In this document: positions 63,181 to 64,000 of the stretch, piece by piece
Position numbering within the stretch: position 1 is the stretch's first letter
Layout: each line of letters opens with the position of its first letter
Source of the DNA: Kaiparowitsia implicata GSE-PSE-MK54-09C
GTDB lineage: Bacteria > Cyanobacteriota > Cyanobacteriia > Elainellales > Elainellaceae
DNA length: 64,000 nucleotides
Reading direction: 5' to 3'
Assembly (NCBI GenBank): GCA_019359435.1
Contig: JAHHHI010000092.1
Span: 1-64,000, forward strand
Notes under the pieces: generated by a model
Seen by the model: only the letters and a program-made list of their open reading frames with translations
The model's database searches: none
Told to the model about the DNA's origin: nothing
Program-made: the position numbers and the translations under genes

Positions 63181-63762
63181 CTAGTGGGCAACCCTGCCCC
63201 CCAAAGCCGCATAGCGAAAACAATCCACCGTATGGTCATTCACCAACCCACAGGCCTGCATCAGCGCGTAGCAGATGGTTGGCCCCACAAACTTGCAGCC
63301 CCGCTGCTTTAAATCGCGGCTCATCGCGCGCGACTCTGCCGTTTCTGCAGGCAGGTCTGCCAACGTTGGCCAAGCGTTGATGATCGGTTGACCCTTCACA
63401 AACTGCCACAGATACACATCCAGACTGCTCCATTCGCGGCGAATTTCAAGCACAGCCTGCGCATTCAGCACAGCCGCCTGCACCTTGAGCCGATTTCGCA
63501 CAATACCAGGATTGGTCAGCAGCGTCACAATTTTGTCATCGTCATAGCGAGCAACCCGCTCCACATCAAACCCATCAAACGCCTCACGATAGCCCTCCCG
63601 TTTTTTGAGGATAGTAGACCAGCTCAATCCCGCCTGGGCACCTTCCAGAATTAAAAACTCAAACAGTCGCTGATCGTCGTGCTGAGGCACCCCCCATTCG
63701 TGATCGTGGTAGGCCAACTCTAGCGGTTCATCTTTGGCCCAGGCGCAGCGGATAAGAGTCAT
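63181..63762 (-). CDS. tag: DNA-3-methyladenine glycosylase I
   Basis: Removes 3-methyladenine from alkylated DNA in base-excision repair. The N-terminus MTLIRCAWAKDEPLELAYHDHEWGVPQHDDQRLFEFLILEGAQAGLSW matches the Tag family, including the zinc-binding Cys and two His (HDHEWG and the late CGLVNDHTVDCF). The helix-hairpin-helix glycosylase core is present. The ATG at 63762 gives 193 residues, the family length; the frame from 63921 adds an unrelated leader. Single gene. Confidence 0.95.
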   Translation of the reverse strand: MTLIRCAWAKDEPLELAYHDHEWGVPQHDDQRLFEFLILEGAQAGLSWSTILKKREGYREAFDGFDVERVARYDDDKIVTLLTNPGIVRNRLKVQAAVLNAQAVLEIRREWSSLDVYLWQFVKGQPIINAWPTLADLPAETAESRAMSRDLKQRGCKFVGPTICYALMQACGLVNDHTVDCFRYAALGGRVAH

Positions 63763-64000
63763 AGGGGGCAAGGGGTAGAGGTGGATTGTGCATAGAGTGC
63801 AAGGGTATATGGGCGATGCCATCCACAGGGGAGCACCTGCAACCAACACCCGCAACCGATACCTGTAACCGATACCTGTAACCGAGAGAAGAGGGTGAGA
63901 ATTGCAACATACTTCAAACAAACGTACTATTAACGCCCCCTCTGATCAAGCATGTGGGGTTAGTCCTACGGAGTGAATAAACCGAGCGTCAAGGAAACGC
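63763..64000. other. Right-edge spacer with short direct repeats
   Basis: No supported gene. The 13-base unit CCGATACCTGTAA is repeated twice in tandem near 63857-63882, followed by a third partial unit. Only 240 bases before the window edge. Confidence 0.5.

Noticed and set aside
1-64000. Many GCGATCGC octamers considered as a CRISPR-like or regulatory repeat
   Set aside because: This is HIP1, a palindrome spread through many cyanobacterial genomes within and between genes; spacing is irregular and no array or cas genes exist here.

Overview
The window comes from a cyanobacterial chromosome. It carries the photosystem II block rubA-ycf48-psbE-psbF-psbL-psbJ, a ferredoxin-type sulfite reductase, cyanobacteria-type small proteins, and a very high density of the HIP1 palindrome (GCGATCGC and GGCGATCGCC) inside and between genes. 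Genes are moderately GC-rich, mostly monocistronic or in short operons, and separated by unusually long spacers. No rRNA, intact tRNA, CRISPR array, prophage or complete insertion sequence was found.

Layout. 0.35-12.3 kb: glyQ, a gamma-glutamyltransferase, a ferrochelatase-family protein with a histidine-rich tail, an aldo/keto reductase with ferredoxin clusters, a DUF151 nuclease-like protein, riboflavin synthase, an M23 peptidase and a YfiH/PgeF laccase-domain protein. 12.5-31 kb: a large multi-PAS/GAF histidine kinase, a membrane protein overlapped by a 35-residue small protein gene, two glycosyltransferases, gluconokinase, a DUF362 protein, aspartate ammonia-lyase, a TPR protein, sulfite reductase, a beta-barrel-like protein and an unrecognised proline-rich protein. 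31-40 kb: a TerC-family protein, a three-gene glycan module (GT2, methyltransferase, GT39-like), DUF3253, a CodB-type permease and an AEC transporter. 40-46 kb: psbEFLJ with ycf48 and rubA, lspA, bioY, cobL (CbiET) and a Rieske lipoprotein. 46-64 kb: CIA30, a FAD oxidoreductase, an AtzE/AtzG-like amidase pair, a CPC-type copper ATPase, an FHA protein, DUF4079, purH, a carboxylesterase, a GPH-family symporter, a phosphoribosyltransferase, an RmlD-like reductase split by an in-frame TAG, and Tag glycosylase.

The most distinctive content lies in the spacers. One family of 122-bp non-autonomous elements (two full copies, each with a 6-bp target duplication, plus decayed copies) is built from two long perfect hairpins capped by GAC loops. 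A second family of about 70-90 bp elements has ends like GACTGACGCA and four copies. An 85-bp repeat occurs twice, with a compensatory base-pair change in a small stem. Other points of interest are a sulfite reductase with a ribbon-helix-helix-like C-terminal tail, a perfect 13+13 bp palindrome ahead of bioY, an orphan Rho-independent terminator that suggests a small RNA, and the split RmlD gene. I see no clear multigene defence or other novel operon system; the repeat families and the protein oddities are the best candidates for new biology.

Start sites were moved inward from the longest reading frame where a Shine-Dalgarno sequence, family length or the conserved N-terminus argued for it. 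All family assignments are from reading the sequence, with no database search.
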